Source: Flavobacterium haoranii
GTDB taxonomy: Bacteria > Bacteroidota > Bacteroidia > Flavobacteriales > Flavobacteriaceae
DNA: 64,000 nucleotides
NCBI GenBank assembly: GCA_003246205.1
Contig: QKBC01000019.1
Span: 1-64,000 of the forward strand
Direction: 5' to 3'
In this document: positions 63,413-64,000 of the stretch, one piece after another
Layout of the letters: every line of letters begins with the position of its first letter
Position numbering within the stretch: the stretch's first letter is position 1
Position numbers and translations under genes: made by a program
The notes under the pieces: generated by a model
Databases searched by the model: none
The model's input: the letters and a program-made list of their open reading frames with translations, nothing else
Told to the model about the DNA's origin: nothing

Positions 63413-63811
63413 TTATTCAATATGAGTATTAATAATGATATCTCCGGTTAGTGCTTTATGAACCGGACAAGCTTCTGCAATTTGATGCAATCTTTTAATT
63501 TGTTCCTCGGTTAAATCGGCACCTTCAAAATGAAGAGTTCTCGTGAAAATAGTCGTTCTGGTTTCACGGTTATTGTCTAAGTGAATTTCCACATTTATTT
63601 TTTCGGCAGTCCAGTTTTTTCTATCCATATACATTTTTAGCGTAGCTAAAGTACAAGCAGAAAGGGCACCGGCTAATAATTCCATAGGATCAAAACCTTT
63701 GTCTTTTCCACCTAGATCTAAAGGTTCATCGGCAATGATCGTATGATTTCCGGTTGTAATTTCAGTATAATAATTATCTTGTTTAATAAAGGCTTTTACG
63801 GTTGCTTCCAT
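63413..63811 (-). CDS. OsmC-family protein
   Basis: 132 residues from the ATG at 63811; the longer frame would start at a TTG at 63838 and overlap the upstream gene. OsmC/Ohr fold: EITTGNHTIIADEPLDLGGKDKGFDPMELLAGALSACTLATLKMYMDRK with the first conserved Cys in SACTLA, and AEACPVHKALTGDI with the second Cys in ACPVHKAL. These form the peroxidatic pair in hydroperoxide reductases. It detoxifies organic peroxides or persulfides in the cytoplasm. It begins 4 nt after the stop of the TMEM175-like gene. Confidence 0.92.
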   Translation of the reverse strand: MEATVKAFIKQDNYYTEITTGNHTIIADEPLDLGGKDKGFDPMELLAGALSACTLATLKMYMDRKNWTAEKINVEIHLDNNRETRTTIFTRTLHFEGADLTEEQIKRLHQIAEACPVHKALTGDIIINTHIE

Positions 63812-63815
63812 GATT

Positions 63816-64000
63816 TTAAGAGTTAAGTGTTTTTTCAATTCGAGTGTCGGGAATAAGCCATACTAAAGCCACAATGGCATAAAGTGTAACGCTGAACATG
63901 GGAAAGTAGTAAGAGATTAATACACCAATGAAATACAACGCTAGTGAAGCATATTCCTTATTATAATTTTTGAGTGCTAATTTTAATTTAGAATTTTCTC
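63816..64000 (-). CDS. C-terminal end of a TMEM175/DUF1211-like membrane protein, partial
   Basis: 61 residues of an open frame that enters from the right edge, so the N-terminus lies outside the window. It contains two hydrophobic helices (YASLALYFIGVLISYYFPMFS and VTLYAIVALVWLIP) and ends DTRIEKTLNS. The pattern YAIVALVWLIPDTRIEK strongly resembles the C-terminal end of bacterial TMEM175-family (DUF1211) potassium-channel-like proteins. It precedes the OsmC gene by 4 nt and is probably cotranscribed with it. Identification rests on a short fragment. Confidence 0.65.
   Translation of the reverse strand, partial: ENSKLKLALKNYNKEYASLALYFIGVLISYYFPMFSVTLYAIVALVWLIPDTRIEKTLNS

Overview
The window is a stretch of a low-GC (roughly one third G+C) Bacteroidota chromosome, almost certainly Flavobacteriaceae and probably Flavobacterium or a close relative. 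The evidence is a T9SS type B sorting domain at the left edge, SusC/SusD outer-membrane uptake, many Cys-lipoproteins, weak Shine-Dalgarno sequences and repeated TAnnTTTG (-7) promoter boxes. There is no phage, insertion sequence, CRISPR array, rRNA or tRNA; the only RNA gene I can support is the small SRP RNA at 52441-52534.

Layout. 1-13 kb holds housekeeping and envelope genes: the end of a secreted protein, a PLP aminotransferase, a retropepsin-like/PDZ gene broken by a frameshift, a DUF1573 protein, valS, a lysine-rich polyampholyte, a pentapeptide-repeat protein, a lactonase-fold protein, a DEAD-box helicase and hemN. 12.3-14.3 kb looks like a low-oxygen/redox module: hemN is divergent from thioredoxin-rhodanese-DUF2892, with a universal stress protein next to it. 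The hemN/thioredoxin intergenic region carries two CRP/FNR-like sites, each exactly 21 bp from an oppositely oriented -7 box.

14.5-37.6 kb is devoted to hemicellulose use. The first block (CE2-like esterase, SASA esterase, GH3 beta-glucosidase, aldo/keto reductase) abuts a beta-mannan utilisation locus. The leftward operon is GH26, Na+:solute symporter, GH130 phosphorylase, AGE-family epimerase, GH26 and GH5. The rightward part is an AraC regulator, SusC, SusD, a TIG-domain lipoprotein, a GH27 alpha-galactosidase and a GH5 endoglucanase-like enzyme. Together these can cut acetylated galacto(gluco)mannan outside, import oligosaccharides, remove galactose, epimerise mannobiose to mannosylglucose and phosphorolyse it. 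I see a shared 16-bp element (TGAYAAAATAATATTA) 21-22 bp upstream of a TAATTTTG box in front of both operons, a good candidate for the AraC regulator's site.

37.9-43.0 kb is a five-gene leftward operon (LolA-like periplasmic protein, two FtsX/MacB-type permeases, a LolD-like ATPase, an outer-membrane barrel) that reads as a trans-envelope export route of unknown cargo; it is the best candidate here for an under-described system. A 0.66-kb gene-free stretch follows, bounded by a 15-nt repeat.

43.7-64.0 kb is mostly core metabolism and stress: serine deaminase, RhlE-type helicase, DnaK, a flavin oxidoreductase with a DUF4442 protein behind a MarR-type operator, glutaminyl cyclase, SRP RNA, kynureninase and kynurenine 3-monooxygenase separated by a NUMOD4/HNH gene, a HerA-like ATPase, an SDR, a transaldolase-like aldolase, a thioredoxin-fold lipoprotein without its CxxC, an ABC-F ATPase, and a small Fe-S/GNAT/OsmC group ending in a truncated TMEM175-like membrane protein.
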